Notes: a model not told the origin generated them from the letters alone. A stretch of DNA of 64,000 nucleotides from Bacteriovorax sp. BAL6_X (GCF_000443995.1 NZ_AUMC01000006.1:62001-126000); one strand, 5' to 3'. Shown: positions 53,403-62,396, counted from the stretch's first letter. Translations and numbers: made by a program.

Positions 53403-54230
53403 TTATTTGATCTTTGCCATTTCACTTGCTGGATCCTTAGAGTTTCCATTCAAGCGACGGTCTAAGATCATTTTAAAATGAGAATAAGGGTATGCGCCCT
53501 TAACTGGAACACCGGCCACGACAAAACCAGGAGTGCCACTAAAGCCCAGTTTATTTGCACTTGCTACGTCCGCAGCAATCTTATTTTCAACGCGTTTAGA
53601 ATTTACGAGTCGTTTAATTTTGTTAACATCTAACTTCATCTCTTTAACTAAGCTAATAAAGTACTTCTCACCATGGCGAACCTTATTTTGATTCTTCAAA
53701 ATAGTCTCATGAAAATCAAATGCCTTTTGTCCATACTCAATTCGAATGGCCTCATAGTACTTGGCCGCAAGTCTAGCATTAGGGTGAATAGAATCAATAG
53801 GTAGATGACGATAGACAAAAGCAACGTCATCCTTATAATCATCAAGAACCTGCTTAACAGTCTCTAGAGCGCGATAACAGAATGGACACTGAAAATCAGA
53901 GTATTCATAAATAATAACTTTTGCATTCGGATTACCAATAATTAAGTCTTCGCTGTGTTTTTCAACTTCAATTGGATTTTTAAAAGCTGCTTCTAAAATC
54001 TCTTGCTCTTTCTTATTGCGATCTTCAAGGGCCTTCTCTCTCATTTGAGAGGCCATCTTCTGAAGTGTTTCCATGAACAGTTGTGGATTTTTTTTCATGA
54101 CTTCAGTTAAGATTTCAGGATTCTTCTCCAATGTTTTTTGAAGATCACTTGCTGATTGCTTTGACTGGCAAGATGCCAAGAATAGCGCAATAAAGGCAAA
54201 AAGAAATGGAATGGTTAATCGCTTAGACAT
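53403..54230 (-). CDS. DsbA-family thioredoxin-fold lipoprotein
   Basis: A 275-residue lipoprotein (FALIALFLASC-type lipobox, LASCQSK). Residues 28-85 are a charged helical segment of repeated KNPxxxxE/M-type phrases (LEKNPEILTEVMKKNPQLFM). From residue 95 a DsbA/thioredoxin-like fold follows with the redox motif FQCPFCYRAL and the cis-Pro segment GFSGTPGFVVAG. It acts as a periplasmic disulfide oxidase or isomerase, like BdbD/DsbA-type lipoproteins. No DsbB-type gene is near. The rich set of Cys proteins in the window are possible clients. Confidence 0.9.
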   Translation of the reverse strand: MSKRLTIPFLFAFIALFLASCQSKQSASDLQKTLEKNPEILTEVMKKNPQLFMETLQKMASQMREKALEDRNKKEQEILEAAFKNPIEVEKHSEDLIIGNPNAKVIIYEYSDFQCPFCYRALETVKQVLDDYKDDVAFVYRHLPIDSIHPNARLAAKYYEAIRIEYGQKAFDFHETILKNQNKVRHGEKYFISLVKEMKLDVNKIKRLVNSKRVENKIAADVASANKLGFSGTPGFVVAGVPVKGAYPYSHFKMILDRRLNGNSKDPASEMAKIK

Positions 54231-54337
54231 AATTGGCCCCTAGTAGTTATCGTTACTTTTGTTAACAAACCTTTCGTAATATTATGGCCAAGCTTTATTC
54301 ACTCTACGTTAGAGTTATGTCAAATCTTTGAAAAGAA

Positions 54338-54365
54338 TATAAAAAAAGGGCCTTATAAAGCCCCC
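54338..54365 (-). terminator. Rho-independent terminator
   Basis: On the minus strand GGGGC, loop TTTATAA, GGCCC precedes seven T's. It lies about 30 bases past the response-regulator stop and terminates the two-component operon. Confidence 0.75.
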
Positions 54366-54394
54366 TATTTATCAGTTATTCGACGTTTTTAATT

Positions 54395-55084
54395 TTATTG
54401 AGCAAATTGCGGGCGAAGTTTGTAACCAATTCCACGAACTGTTTCAATTAAATTCTCATTAAACTTCTGACGTAATTGAAGAACGTGTGTATCCACTGTA
54501 CGAGTTGATGGATAGCATTCATATCCCCATACCTTATTTAAAATTTCGTCACGAGAAAGAGCACGGTTTGGATTTTCAACAAGAAGCTTTAAGAAATCAA
54601 ACTCCATTTTAGTTAGTTCGACTAAGCTTCCGTCCCAAGTTACTTCTCTTGTATCATTATCAATTTTAAGTTTTCCAAGAGTTAACACACCTTTTGTATC
54701 AATATCCTTGGCCATGGCCCCTTGATCACCAATACGAAGCTGAACACGGATACGAGCAAGGAGCTCGCGAGACTCAAATGGCTTAGTCATATAATCATTT
54801 GCACCAGACTCAAGACCTACGACTTTATCAATAAGATCAGTCTTGGCCGTTAGAATAATCATTGGCGTGTTATTATTATTGGCACGAATCTCTTTAAGAA
54901 AGTCGATCCCTTGCCCATCAGGAAGCATCCAGTCTTGAATGATAAGATTAAATCCTTTTAGATCAATTTTTCTAGCCTCTTCAAGAGTTTGTGCCCAAGT
55001 TGTGTCAAATCCTTCCATTTTAAGAAAATCAAGTATTCCTTTTCCCAATGAAACATCGTCTTCAACTAATAGAATCTTATCCAT
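54395..55084 (-). CDS. OmpR/PhoB-family response regulator
   Basis: A 229-residue regulator: receiver with acidic pair in LLVEDDVSLGKG, phospho-acceptor Asp in LIIQDWMLPDG, and Lys in MTKPFESREL. A winged-helix C-terminal domain (LTKMEFDFLKLLVENPNRAL, then VDTHVLQLRQKF) binds DNA. AAGGAAGTAAAT precedes the ATG. It is downstream of a histidine kinase by 2 bases, and both form one operon. Confidence 0.95.
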   Translation of the reverse strand: MDKILLVEDDVSLGKGILDFLKMEGFDTTWAQTLEEARKIDLKGFNLIIQDWMLPDGQGIDFLKEIRANNNNTPMIILTAKTDLIDKVVGLESGANDYMTKPFESRELLARIRVQLRIGDQGAMAKDIDTKGVLTLGKLKIDNDTREVTWDGSLVELTKMEFDFLKLLVENPNRALSRDEILNKVWGYECYPSTRTVDTHVLQLRQKFNENLIETVRGIGYKLRPQFAQ

Positions 55085-55086
55085 AT

Positions 55087-56655
55087 TTACTTCCTTTTAG
55101 GTAGCGTAATAATAAATTTCGTCGGCTTCTTTACCAACTCAATTTTCCCGCCCCATTCATCAACAATATTTTTAATAATATTTAAACCTAAACCAGTACC
55201 AGAACTCTTAGAACCTTTTACAAACTCACTCGTAAGTGTATCGAGATCCTTTGTAATCTCACCACCATCACCAACTTCAACAACAAAGAATTTGTCCTTT
55301 TCATAGATCTTCAAATAATGTTCTTCTGCACCATGAATAAAAGAGTTTTCAACCAGATTCTTTATTAAAATTTGAAACCAATAGTAATCAACAAAGATTG
55401 TATCCTGAACATCTATAAAGATTTCAATTTCCTTATCGTAAGTTTCCTTAATAGGAATGATTGTATCATAAATAAGGTCATCCAAATGATCTAACTTTTC
55501 ATAACTGAAAGTTAGCATACCTGAAGCATTTGAACCTTGTAGATAGTGCTTAGACTTCTCCGTAAGGCGTTGTAGGCGATAAACTTCACCTGCTATACGC
55601 AGAACATCTTCTTGTTGATCTTCCGGCAAAGAACCCAGTGAACGATTCATTTTTTCAACGATAAGTAGTAGAGATGCAACAGGAGTTCTAAACTCGTGAG
55701 TTAGAACTTGAAGGGCCATCTTCTTTCGACTCTCTTCTACCTTATCATCCTTAATCTTACTAAAGAGCAGCCAAAGAATGATAAAGAAGATGACAATAAT
55801 ACCTGTAAATGAAGTCAGGGTTGATGTCGAAACAGACTGTAAGAGGTGTCTCGTGTTTTGTCTCCAACAGATTGGTCCATCATTATAAACACACCACTTT
55901 CCAGCACGTGCTCTTGTGATTTGATAGGGTGTCTGATCTAAGAATCTTTCAATGGAATCATTGGCATAGAAACGGTATTCTAAGACATTATACTGTCTTG
56001 GATACTTAATCCTTGCAAGTAAGAAATTCTTAGCAAGGATTGTCCCCTCTTCATTAATAATATCCTGAAGAGTTTCTTGTGAAAGACTTGCTAGAAGTCC
56101 ATAGATCCCACCAAGTGGCCCAATCTCACGTTGAAGTTGAGCAAGTTCCGAGACATGAAAATAAGAAAGTCTGCGCCTTACCCAAGACGTCTGAGAGGCC
56201 TGTCCAGTGGCCAATTGATATTGAAATAAGAGATAAGCGTAACTTACTCCTGACTCGTGAATATAAGGGGGAGATTTAACAAACCAATTTGGAATATTTC
56301 TAATTCTACCACAGCGAATTTGCTCCCATACTCCCTTCTTGCGTGTTCCAGTTAATTGAGACTGAAGAATTTCAATATTTGAACAACCCTTTGAACTTGA
56401 AAGTAGAGATGCATCAAATTCTTCGATTGCAAGAGACGGATTAAGAAGCTGGAATTGCTCATCGGAGTAATATAGTGATGAGAAATTTACGATGGCGTAA
56501 GGAGTAATCGTGGTCTGCATCTTAACTTTTAGCTCATTAATTTCGTCAATTTGATACTGACTGGCAAAACGAGGAGCGAAAGTTTTTAAAACAAAACTTC
56601 CAGAAAAGAAGGCCACAATTAACGCCGTGAATATAAGTACAATATAAGGTTTCAT
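55087..56655 (-). CDS. Sensor histidine kinase
   Basis: A 522-residue membrane kinase. N-terminal helix (IVLIFTALIVAFFSGSFVL), a large periplasmic domain (about residues 30-275, with three cysteine pairs such as GCSNIE and CRQNTR... CVYNDG), a second helix (LTSFTGIIVIFFIILWLLF), then the HisKA box VLTHEFRTPVASL and the HATPase with LVENSFIHG, VEVGDGGEI and GTGLGLNIIKN. No HAMP or PAS is evident. The sensed signal is unknown, but the sensor part is on the outside. It phosphorylates the response regulator encoded next. Confidence 0.93.
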   Translation of the reverse strand: MKPYIVLIFTALIVAFFSGSFVLKTFAPRFASQYQIDEINELKVKMQTTITPYAIVNFSSLYYSDEQFQLLNPSLAIEEFDASLLSSSKGCSNIEILQSQLTGTRKKGVWEQIRCGRIRNIPNWFVKSPPYIHESGVSYAYLLFQYQLATGQASQTSWVRRRLSYFHVSELAQLQREIGPLGGIYGLLASLSQETLQDIINEEGTILAKNFLLARIKYPRQYNVLEYRFYANDSIERFLDQTPYQITRARAGKWCVYNDGPICWRQNTRHLLQSVSTSTLTSFTGIIVIFFIILWLLFSKIKDDKVEESRKKMALQVLTHEFRTPVASLLLIVEKMNRSLGSLPEDQQEDVLRIAGEVYRLQRLTEKSKHYLQGSNASGMLTFSYEKLDHLDDLIYDTIIPIKETYDKEIEIFIDVQDTIFVDYYWFQILIKNLVENSFIHGAEEHYLKIYEKDKFFVVEVGDGGEITKDLDTLTSEFVKGSKSSGTGLGLNIIKNIVDEWGGKIELVKKPTKFIITLPKRK

Positions 56656-56775
56656 TAAATCTAAGTAATCCCAGCATTTACAATATTAAACGTATCGTTA
56701 ATAATTGTCCTAAATAAGTCAGAATATTGTCAATTAATCTTATGGCACACAGCAAGACCAACAAAAGGACGTCAA

Positions 56776-57546
56776 ATGCTCATTCTTGGAGTTGATTTAG
56801 AAGGTATTAACGAAAATTTAACGCAAAAAGGTGTAAATCTTGAAGTTGACCGCGTTACAGAAATTGGAGCGGTTCTTTGGGACACACGTATCAACTCTCC
56901 AGTTAGAGTCTTCTCTGAACTTATCGATGAAAAAGATCGCTTAAAGCTTACAGAAGAAGTTATTGAGCTTACAGGCATTGACGAACAATTACTTGCTGAG
57001 TGGGGACGTCGCGGAGATGAAATCAAGATGGCCCTTGAAAGAGTTGCCCTACTTATGAAGAAGGCCGATTATATGATGGCCCACAATGGCGCAAAGTATG
57101 ACAAACCAATGCTAACGGCCATGTTTAAAAGATATGGGATCGAGATGCCAAATAAAGTTTGGATCGATACTCAAGAAGATGTTGAGTACCCAAGAAGAAT
57201 CACTCACAAATCGATGGCACTTTTAGAGCACTCACATGGCTTTATTAATCCATTTCCACATAGAGCTGTTACAGATGTCCTAGCAATGCTTAAGATAGCT
57301 TCTCATTATGATTATGTAAGAATGGCAAAATTAGCAAGTGCCCCTAAGGTACGTATTGTTGCAGAACTAAAAGCACCAAATTGGAAAAACCGTCAAGAAG
57401 TTGAAAAATTCAATGCAATTAAGCATAAAGTAGCACGTGCAAGATTTCAGTGGGACCCAAATGAAAAGGTATGGTCAAAGATTGTTTCTCAAGTTCATAT
57501 TGATGAAGGAAAACTTCTCTTTGATTTCGATTGGAGACTTTCATAA
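56776..57546 (+). CDS. DEDD-family 3'-5' exonuclease (RNase T/epsilon-like)
   Basis: A 256-residue protein with AAAAGGACGTCAA before the ATG. The exonuclease motifs are ExoI GVDLEGI (Asp-x-Glu), VDRVTEIGAVLWD, ExoII in MAHNGAKYDKPML, and ExoIII HRAVTDVLAML (HxxxxxD). It belongs with DnaQ/RNase T-type exonucleases. The C-terminal part (after residue 185) has no clear domain. The next gene starts within its last 16 bases, so the two are probably co-transcribed. Confidence 0.85.
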   Translation: MLILGVDLEGINENLTQKGVNLEVDRVTEIGAVLWDTRINSPVRVFSELIDEKDRLKLTEEVIELTGIDEQLLAEWGRRGDEIKMALERVALLMKKADYMMAHNGAKYDKPMLTAMFKRYGIEMPNKVWIDTQEDVEYPRRITHKSMALLEHSHGFINPFPHRAVTDVLAMLKIASHYDYVRMAKLASAPKVRIVAELKAPNWKNRQEVEKFNAIKHKVARARFQWDPNEKVWSKIVSQVHIDEGKLLFDFDWRLS

Positions 57547-58022
57547 GATATTCGACTCGAGCACTTCCGCCTTATCAGTTTCGTCCAGGAGTGAATCCTC
57601 ACCCCTTAAAAGCTGGTGGTCATATGGAAAAAAGCGGCGAGCCAGAAACAGCTCGCCTAAGCTCTAGTGAAGCTTTTAAAACTAATGAAGATTATTTATT
57701 TGCCATAGACTTAGTAAATGAAGGCTATTTCTGGGAGGCCCATGCCTACCTAGAGTCTCTGTGGAATGAACATAACCGCACGGATGACTTTGCCATTTTA
57801 TTTAAGGCCATAATCAAAATTGCAGCAGGGCTATTAAAACTTGAAATGAAGCAAGAAAGTGCATTTAGAACACATTTTCAACGCTGCCTCGAACTCTTAA
57901 ATGAGTTACAATATGAAAATTTTTGTGGAATCGAAATCAAAGAGCTAAAAGTCTTGGTTTCTCATATGCTCAGCGAATCTTTCGAAAGCACCCCAGAGTT
58001 CTTTATCAAACTCAGGTTTTAA
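57531..58022 (+). CDS. DUF309-family protein
   Basis: A 163-residue protein. The DUF309 core is DLVNEGYFWEAHAYLESLW, then NEHNRTDDFAI..., then LFKAIIKIAAGLLKLEMKQ. The N-terminal sequence TRALPPYQFRPGVNPHPLKA is like the LPPYxxxPGxxPHP stretch that I recall in delta-type DUF309 proteins, which supports the early TTG start at 57531, although there is no clear ribosome binding site. It overlaps the exonuclease by 16 bases and the convergent globin by 78. Function unknown; the fold is an all-helical bundle. Confidence 0.75.
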   Translation: METFIRYSTRALPPYQFRPGVNPHPLKAGGHMEKSGEPETARLSSSEAFKTNEDYLFAIDLVNEGYFWEAHAYLESLWNEHNRTDDFAILFKAIIKIAAGLLKLEMKQESAFRTHFQRCLELLNELQYENFCGIEIKELKVLVSHMLSESFESTPEFFIKLRF

Positions 58023-58364
58023 CTTCTTCAAATCCATGGCCTTTCTCATACAATAGAGCCACTCATCTCGCTCAGCAAAACCAATTTTAAAAGGAAAATG
58101 ACGCTTACGCATTCTCGGATGGCCATACTTTTCAATATATAGACTTGGCCCACCTAACCAGCCAGACAAGAACATAAAGAGCTTCTTATTAGCACTCTCT
58201 AGTGATCTTGCATGAGTAGCACGACACTTTGATGCCTTGGGGTCAGTATCCATGATCTCATAGAAATTATTAACAAGTTCCTGAACGCCCTCTGCGCCAC
58301 CTAGTTTATGATAAGGAGTCATTTTAAATTTTCGAATAAGGAGTTCTGGTAGTTTAATTTTCAT
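57945..58364 (-). CDS. Group II truncated haemoglobin-like protein
   Basis: A 139-residue globin from ATG 58364 (MKIKLPELL...), or about 125 from the inner ATG (MTPYHKLGGAEGVQELVNNF). Family features are YHKLGGAEGVQELVNNFYEI, FMFLSGWLGGPSLYIEKYGH with the conserved Trp-Leu-Gly-Gly, HPRMRKRHFPFKIG with proximal His in RHFPF, and the WLYCM segment. It would bind oxygen or NO. No ribosome binding site is visible at either start, and the S8 terminator lies right before it. It overlaps the convergent DUF309 gene by 78 bases. Confidence 0.8.
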   Translation of the reverse strand: MKIKLPELLIRKFKMTPYHKLGGAEGVQELVNNFYEIMDTDPKASKCRATHARSLESANKKLFMFLSGWLGGPSLYIEKYGHPRMRKRHFPFKIGFAERDEWLYCMRKAMDLKKLKPEFDKELWGAFERFAEHMRNQDF

Positions 58365-58368
58365 AAAT

Positions 58369-58399
58369 AAAAAAGGGAGTCGCTCTTGTAGCAACTCCC
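58369..58399 (-). terminator. Rho-independent terminator of subtilase gene
   Basis: Minus strand: GGGAGT, mismatch, GCT, loop ACAAG, AGC, mismatch, ACTCCC, then six T's. It lies 15 bases past the protease stop and five bases before the first possible globin start, so it separates two same-strand genes. Confidence 0.8.
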
Positions 58400-58413
58400 C
58401 TCTTTATATATCA

Positions 58414-59679
58414 CTAGTTTTGGATATTGTTAAGTAGGCGGTAAGCTTCAATACGCCCAGACTTGGCCTTTGTGATAAGTCCTGGATTAGGTACTGAAGT
58501 AGAATAGATTCTTTCTTTAATTTCAGAAAAAGAAAGTCCATCTTCTTTAGAAAGAAGAAGCCCAAGAACTCCTGAAACCATTGGCGTTGCCATTGAAGTC
58601 CCAGACATTTTCTTATAACGGTTATTTGGAACAGTTGAAAGAATATTTGATCCTGGAGCAAATACGTGAACTGTTTCTTGTCCATAGTTAGAAAATGATG
58701 AACGATTACCTTTACCATCCATTGCACCAACTGTGATCACGTTTTCAACTTCGTAATTTGCTGGGTACGTTGGCCTAGAGTCATTATTCATTCTTGAGTT
58801 ACCTGCAGCAGCGACAAAAAGAACACCTTTATCACGTGCATTCTCAATCGACTCTTTTAGTGCTTCAGAGTATTCTCCTCCACCCCAAGAGTTTGAAAGG
58901 ATTTTTGCACCATTAGCAACAGCATAGTCAATTGAAGAGATTGCATCAATTGTCTCACCTGAACCACTGTCACTTAGGAATTTGATTGACATAATTTTTA
59001 CATTTGCCATAACACCCATAATTCCAGTTCCATTGTGACGAGCACCAATTACACCGGCACAGTGAGTTCCGTGAGCGTGACCATCCATAGGATCACCATC
59101 TTTATTTGCAAAGTCATATCCGTATACATCATCAATGAATCCGTTTCCATCATCATCAATTCCATTTCCTGCGATTTCCCCCTCATTCTTCCAAGTGTTT
59201 GCTTTAAGGTCAGCGTGAGTATAATCAACACCTGTATCAATAACAGCTACAACAAGGTCACGATTACCTGTTTCAACATTCCATGCAGCAGATGCATTAA
59301 TGTCTTCACCAGCTTTACCTCTTGAGAACCAACCACCTGAGTTGCTTCCATCATTTAGAAGTCCCCACTGCTTAGAAAATTGCTCATCGCGATTTTCAGT
59401 TAGCGAAGAGTCATCTTGCTGAGGTGCAGAGAATTCGTTTAAGTTAATAATCCAGTTCTTCTCAACATACTCAACCGCAGGGTCTTGAACAAGACCTTCG
59501 AATTTTTGCTTAACGACAGCAAATGTACCAAAGCTTAGTTTTCTAACCTGAGCATCGGCCATATTTGTGTTAACAAAAGATTCGTAACCTGGTTTTAGTT
59601 TTACAATGTAACCATTGTAGTTTTGAGCTGAAACGCTCAGCGCACACGTCATACCTAGTGCAAGAAATAGTTTTTTCAT
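58414..59679 (-). CDS. Secreted subtilisin-family (S8) serine protease
   Basis: A 421-residue protein with a signal peptide (MKKLFLALGMTCALSVSA) and a pro-domain of inhibitor I9 type (residues 20-75). The catalytic domain holds VAVIDTGVDYTHADL (Asp), HGHGTHC-like HAHGTHCAGVIG (His), an oxyanion Asn in VAAAGNSRM, and SGTSMATPMVSG (Ser). A short calcium-like loop NGIDDDGNGFIDDVYG follows the Asp. AAGGATAAATT precedes the ATG. It is exported and self-processing. Prey digestion is a natural guess for this organism type. Confidence 0.95.
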   Translation of the reverse strand: MKKLFLALGMTCALSVSAQNYNGYIVKLKPGYESFVNTNMADAQVRKLSFGTFAVVKQKFEGLVQDPAVEYVEKNWIINLNEFSAPQQDDSSLTENRDEQFSKQWGLLNDGSNSGGWFSRGKAGEDINASAAWNVETGNRDLVVAVIDTGVDYTHADLKANTWKNEGEIAGNGIDDDGNGFIDDVYGYDFANKDGDPMDGHAHGTHCAGVIGARHNGTGIMGVMANVKIMSIKFLSDSGSGETIDAISSIDYAVANGAKILSNSWGGGEYSEALKESIENARDKGVLFVAAAGNSRMNNDSRPTYPANYEVENVITVGAMDGKGNRSSFSNYGQETVHVFAPGSNILSTVPNNRYKKMSGTSMATPMVSGVLGLLLSKEDGLSFSEIKERIYSTSVPNPGLITKAKSGRIEAYRLLNNIQN

Positions 59680-59875
59680 AATTTATCCTTATGTTCATCC
59701 GTGATCAAAAGTAATTCGGATAAAAATAATTTCATTTAAATTTTCTTAAGACAAGTTCAGATTTTAGGTTGTAAGAAGTTGTTACAATACCCGAGTTTTC
59801 ACATTGGTCTTTTTAAGCCTTTTCCTACTTTATTGATTTAGGTATTATGAAGTGCAAATTAGTAAAGGATTATAA

Positions 59876-60592
59876 ATGTCAGATACAACTGAAACGAATA
59901 ACGTTAAAACTAACCACGAAAAAAATGAAAATCCGTTCATCAACATTCTTTGTAATGTTGTGATTCCATCAGTGATACTCACTAAGTTCTCTGGGCCTGA
60001 AAAGCTAGGCCAAGTAAATGCTCTGATTATTGCTCTTGGCTTTCCACTTTTATATGGAGCGTGGGACTTTATCTCAAAACGAAAGTTTAACTGGATTGCG
60101 GCCATAGGTCTTGTCAGTGTACTTCTTACTGGTGGAATCGGATTGCTTGAACTGGATCGCACATGGATGATCGTTAAGGAAACTGCTGTTCCACTTGTGA
60201 TTGGTCTCTTTGTACTAGCATCGCAATTTACAAAGAAGCCACTTATTAGAACTTTATTTGAGCAAATTTTTGATATGGAAAAAATCCATCTTGCCTTTGA
60301 AGCAAGAGGTTTACACGACGAGCTCAAACAAAAGATTCACGTCGCAGGATTCTTCTTCTCATCAACATTCTTTCTGTCTGCATTCCTAAATTATGTCCTA
60401 GCTGTCATCGTCCTTAAAGGAGCACCAGGAACGGTTGAATTTAATGAAAGCTTAGGAAGAATGACTGCACTAAGTTTTCCAGTTATCTCTGTTCCAACTT
60501 TAATTGTGACAGTGATTATTATTTTTACATTAGTTAATTACATCAAGAAACAAACGCAGCTTCCATTAGAAGAAATGGTTAAGCTACAATAA
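59876..60592 (+). CDS. VC0807-family membrane protein
   Basis: A 238-residue protein with AAAGGA before the ATG and about six helices. NPFINILCNVVIPSVILTKF, LIIALGFPLLYGAWDFISKR, and KFNWIAAIGLVSVLLTGGIG follow the VC0807-like pattern as I remember it (K-F-N-x-x-x-x-x-G-L-x-S-V-L-L-T-G-G-I-G-L). No enzymatic motif is visible. Role unknown; it is 25 bases upstream of the aldo-keto reductase gene, so they may share an operon. Confidence 0.8.
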   Translation: MSDTTETNNVKTNHEKNENPFINILCNVVIPSVILTKFSGPEKLGQVNALIIALGFPLLYGAWDFISKRKFNWIAAIGLVSVLLTGGIGLLELDRTWMIVKETAVPLVIGLFVLASQFTKKPLIRTLFEQIFDMEKIHLAFEARGLHDELKQKIHVAGFFFSSTFFLSAFLNYVLAVIVLKGAPGTVEFNESLGRMTALSFPVISVPTLIVTVIIIFTLVNYIKKQTQLPLEEMVKLQ

Positions 60593-60617
60593 TAAAACCA
60601 AATAAAAATGAGGGATT

Positions 60618-61670
60618 ATGAAATTTAATCAACTGGGAAATACAGATATAAAAGTAAGTGAAATTTGTCTTGGGACAATGACATGGGGTGAGCAAAATAC
60701 GATTGAAGAAGCTCATGAACAACTTGATCTAGCACTTGAATACGGTGTTAACTTTATTGATACAGCAGAAATGTATCCAGTCCCTGGTCAACAACATACA
60801 TACACGAAAACGGAACAGTTCATTGGAAAATGGAATAAAATGCAAACTCACAGAGACAAGTTTGTTCTCGCCTCAAAAGTTGCAGGCCCTGGATCAATGG
60901 ATAGCTATATTAGAAATAGTGACATTAGAAAGAGTGCCTTTTCAAAAAGTGATATTAAAACAGCTTGTGAAGCTTCTCTTAAAAGGCTTAACACTGAATA
61001 CTTAGACCTATACCAAATTCACTGGCCATCGCGTGTGACAAATTTCTTTGGGCGTCTAAATTACGAGCATATCACTCCTGAAATTGAAGTCAGCTTTAAT
61101 GAAAGAGTCGAAGCCTTAAATGAACTAATAAAAGAAGGAAAGATTCTACACTGGGGACTATCAAATGAATCACCTTGGGGAGTCATGAAATATCTTGAAG
61201 CGGCCAAGGAAACAAATACACCGCGTCCTGTTTCAATTCAAAACCCATACTCACTACTTAATCGATCATTTGAAGTAGGACTTTCAGAAATGGCCATCCG
61301 TGAAAAAATAGGACTACTTGCCTATTCTCCACTTGCCTTTGGGGCACTCTCTGGAAAATACCTTGATGGAAAAAGACCAGCAAACTCTCGCCTAACTGAA
61401 TATGGTGAATACTTCACACGCTACTCATCAGAACATGCGCAGAATGCGATTAGAGCATATGTTGAACTTGCTAATGATGTTGGGCTTTCTCCAGCAACTC
61501 TTGCTCTTGCCTTTGTAAACAAGCGTGAATTTAATACTTCAAATATTATCGGTGCAACGACGATGGAGCAGTTAAGAGAAAACCTTGCCACAAGTGAAGT
61601 GACTCTTGATAGTGATACTCTTAATCGTATCGAAGAAATACACAAGGTATTTACTATACCTTGTCCATAG
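60618..61670 (+). CDS. tas: Aldo/keto reductase, Tas-like
   Basis: A 350-residue AKR family enzyme with GAGGG before the ATG. Typical parts are NTDIKVSEICLGTMTWGEQN, the tetrad Asp and Tyr in VNFIDTAEMYP, Lys in FVLASKVAGPG, His in YQIHWPSR, and NAD(P)-binding SPLAFGALSGKYL and GATTMEQLRENL at the end. Length and start match E. coli Tas. It reduces aldehydes or ketones with NADPH; the physiological substrate is unknown. Confidence 0.9.
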   Translation: MKFNQLGNTDIKVSEICLGTMTWGEQNTIEEAHEQLDLALEYGVNFIDTAEMYPVPGQQHTYTKTEQFIGKWNKMQTHRDKFVLASKVAGPGSMDSYIRNSDIRKSAFSKSDIKTACEASLKRLNTEYLDLYQIHWPSRVTNFFGRLNYEHITPEIEVSFNERVEALNELIKEGKILHWGLSNESPWGVMKYLEAAKETNTPRPVSIQNPYSLLNRSFEVGLSEMAIREKIGLLAYSPLAFGALSGKYLDGKRPANSRLTEYGEYFTRYSSEHAQNAIRAYVELANDVGLSPATLALAFVNKREFNTSNIIGATTMEQLRENLATSEVTLDSDTLNRIEEIHKVFTIPCP

Positions 61671-61692
61671 AGCTGGTACTTTCTGCCACTCA

Positions 61693-61754
61693 CTCCACAT
61701 AAGTTCTTGATTTAATTTAATTTGATAAAATCTAGAACAAGAACTTATGTGGAG
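61693..61754 (+). promoter_or_regulatory. Perfect 17-bp inverted repeat around candidate promoter and RBS
   Basis: CTCCACATAAGTTCTTG (61693-61709) and its exact reverse complement (61738-61754) flank a 28-base AT-rich spacer. The right arm covers the GGAGG ribosome binding site of the gene starting at 61761. Candidate -35 (TTCTTG, 61704) and -10 (TAAAAT, 61726) elements with a 16-base spacer lie between or inside the arms. Either a long RNA hairpin hides the ribosome site, or the arms are an operator pair. Confidence 0.65.
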
Positions 61755-61760
61755 GCGTTC

Positions 61761-62369
61761 ATGTTTTCAAAATTTAAGCAAAAAAGTCAATTTGATCTTG
61801 GCAAACAAGAGCTTGCAAAAGTCTTCTTTGAATTAGAAGAGTTTGAAGATGCACCTCTCAAGATGGCCCTTGCTAGTTATGAAAACTTGAAAGCTGGTAC
61901 AAAGTCCACTGAAGACTTCTTCTATTACCTAATTGAAGATTCAATTTTTACTTCCCTATATGCTACATTCTATGAGCGCATTTTCATGGCAATTAATCAG
62001 CATCCAGAGCGTGCACTTGAATTAGTTGAGAGCTTTAGCGCAGATGCCGATGAAAGGGAGCAAGTTATCGCAACTCAAACTCAACAGCACCTGGCCTTTG
62101 TTGAAAACTACGGAATGTGTAGTGGATGCGGCTCGTGTGAATACCATCAAGACGTGGCCGAATTAATCGTTTATTATCAAAAAGGTGATATCGACTTCTT
62201 TACTGAATTATATATTGGTATGCAGACAATACAATTTGCCATGGAATACTTTCTTTACGACTATATTCCAAGCGATCCAAAACTTGTTAAGCTTACGGCG
62301 CCTTCCCTTATGCAAAACTGGCGTGAATTAATCTACAACTACGCTAAACTAAAGGCCCGTGAATTATAA
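61761..62369 (+). CDS. Hypothetical protein with CxxCxxC motif, 202 residues
   Basis: ATG at 61761 with GGAGG in proper spacing; a TTG at 61722 lies inside the inverted repeat and is disregarded. The protein is helical and acidic. Near residues 116-126 it has MCSGCGSCEYHQD, a compact C-x2-C-x2-C cluster with a nearby His that could bind zinc or iron. No family is recognised. Its 3' end overlaps a hairpin terminator. The inverted repeat before it suggests regulated expression. Confidence 0.7.
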   Translation: MFSKFKQKSQFDLGKQELAKVFFELEEFEDAPLKMALASYENLKAGTKSTEDFFYYLIEDSIFTSLYATFYERIFMAINQHPERALELVESFSADADEREQVIATQTQQHLAFVENYGMCSGCGSCEYHQDVAELIVYYQKGDIDFFTELYIGMQTIQFAMEYFLYDYIPSDPKLVKLTAPSLMQNWRELIYNYAKLKAREL

Positions 62370-62385
62370 TAAGACACAGGCCTTT
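62351..62385. terminator. Hairpin terminator overlapping gene end
   Basis: AAAGGCC-x-GTG (62351-62361) pairs with CAC-x-GGCCTTT (62375-62385) across a 13-base AT loop; ATTA follows. It is placed between two convergent genes and covers the last codons of the 61761-62369 gene. Confidence 0.7.
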
Positions 62386-62396
62386 TATTAAATTAT

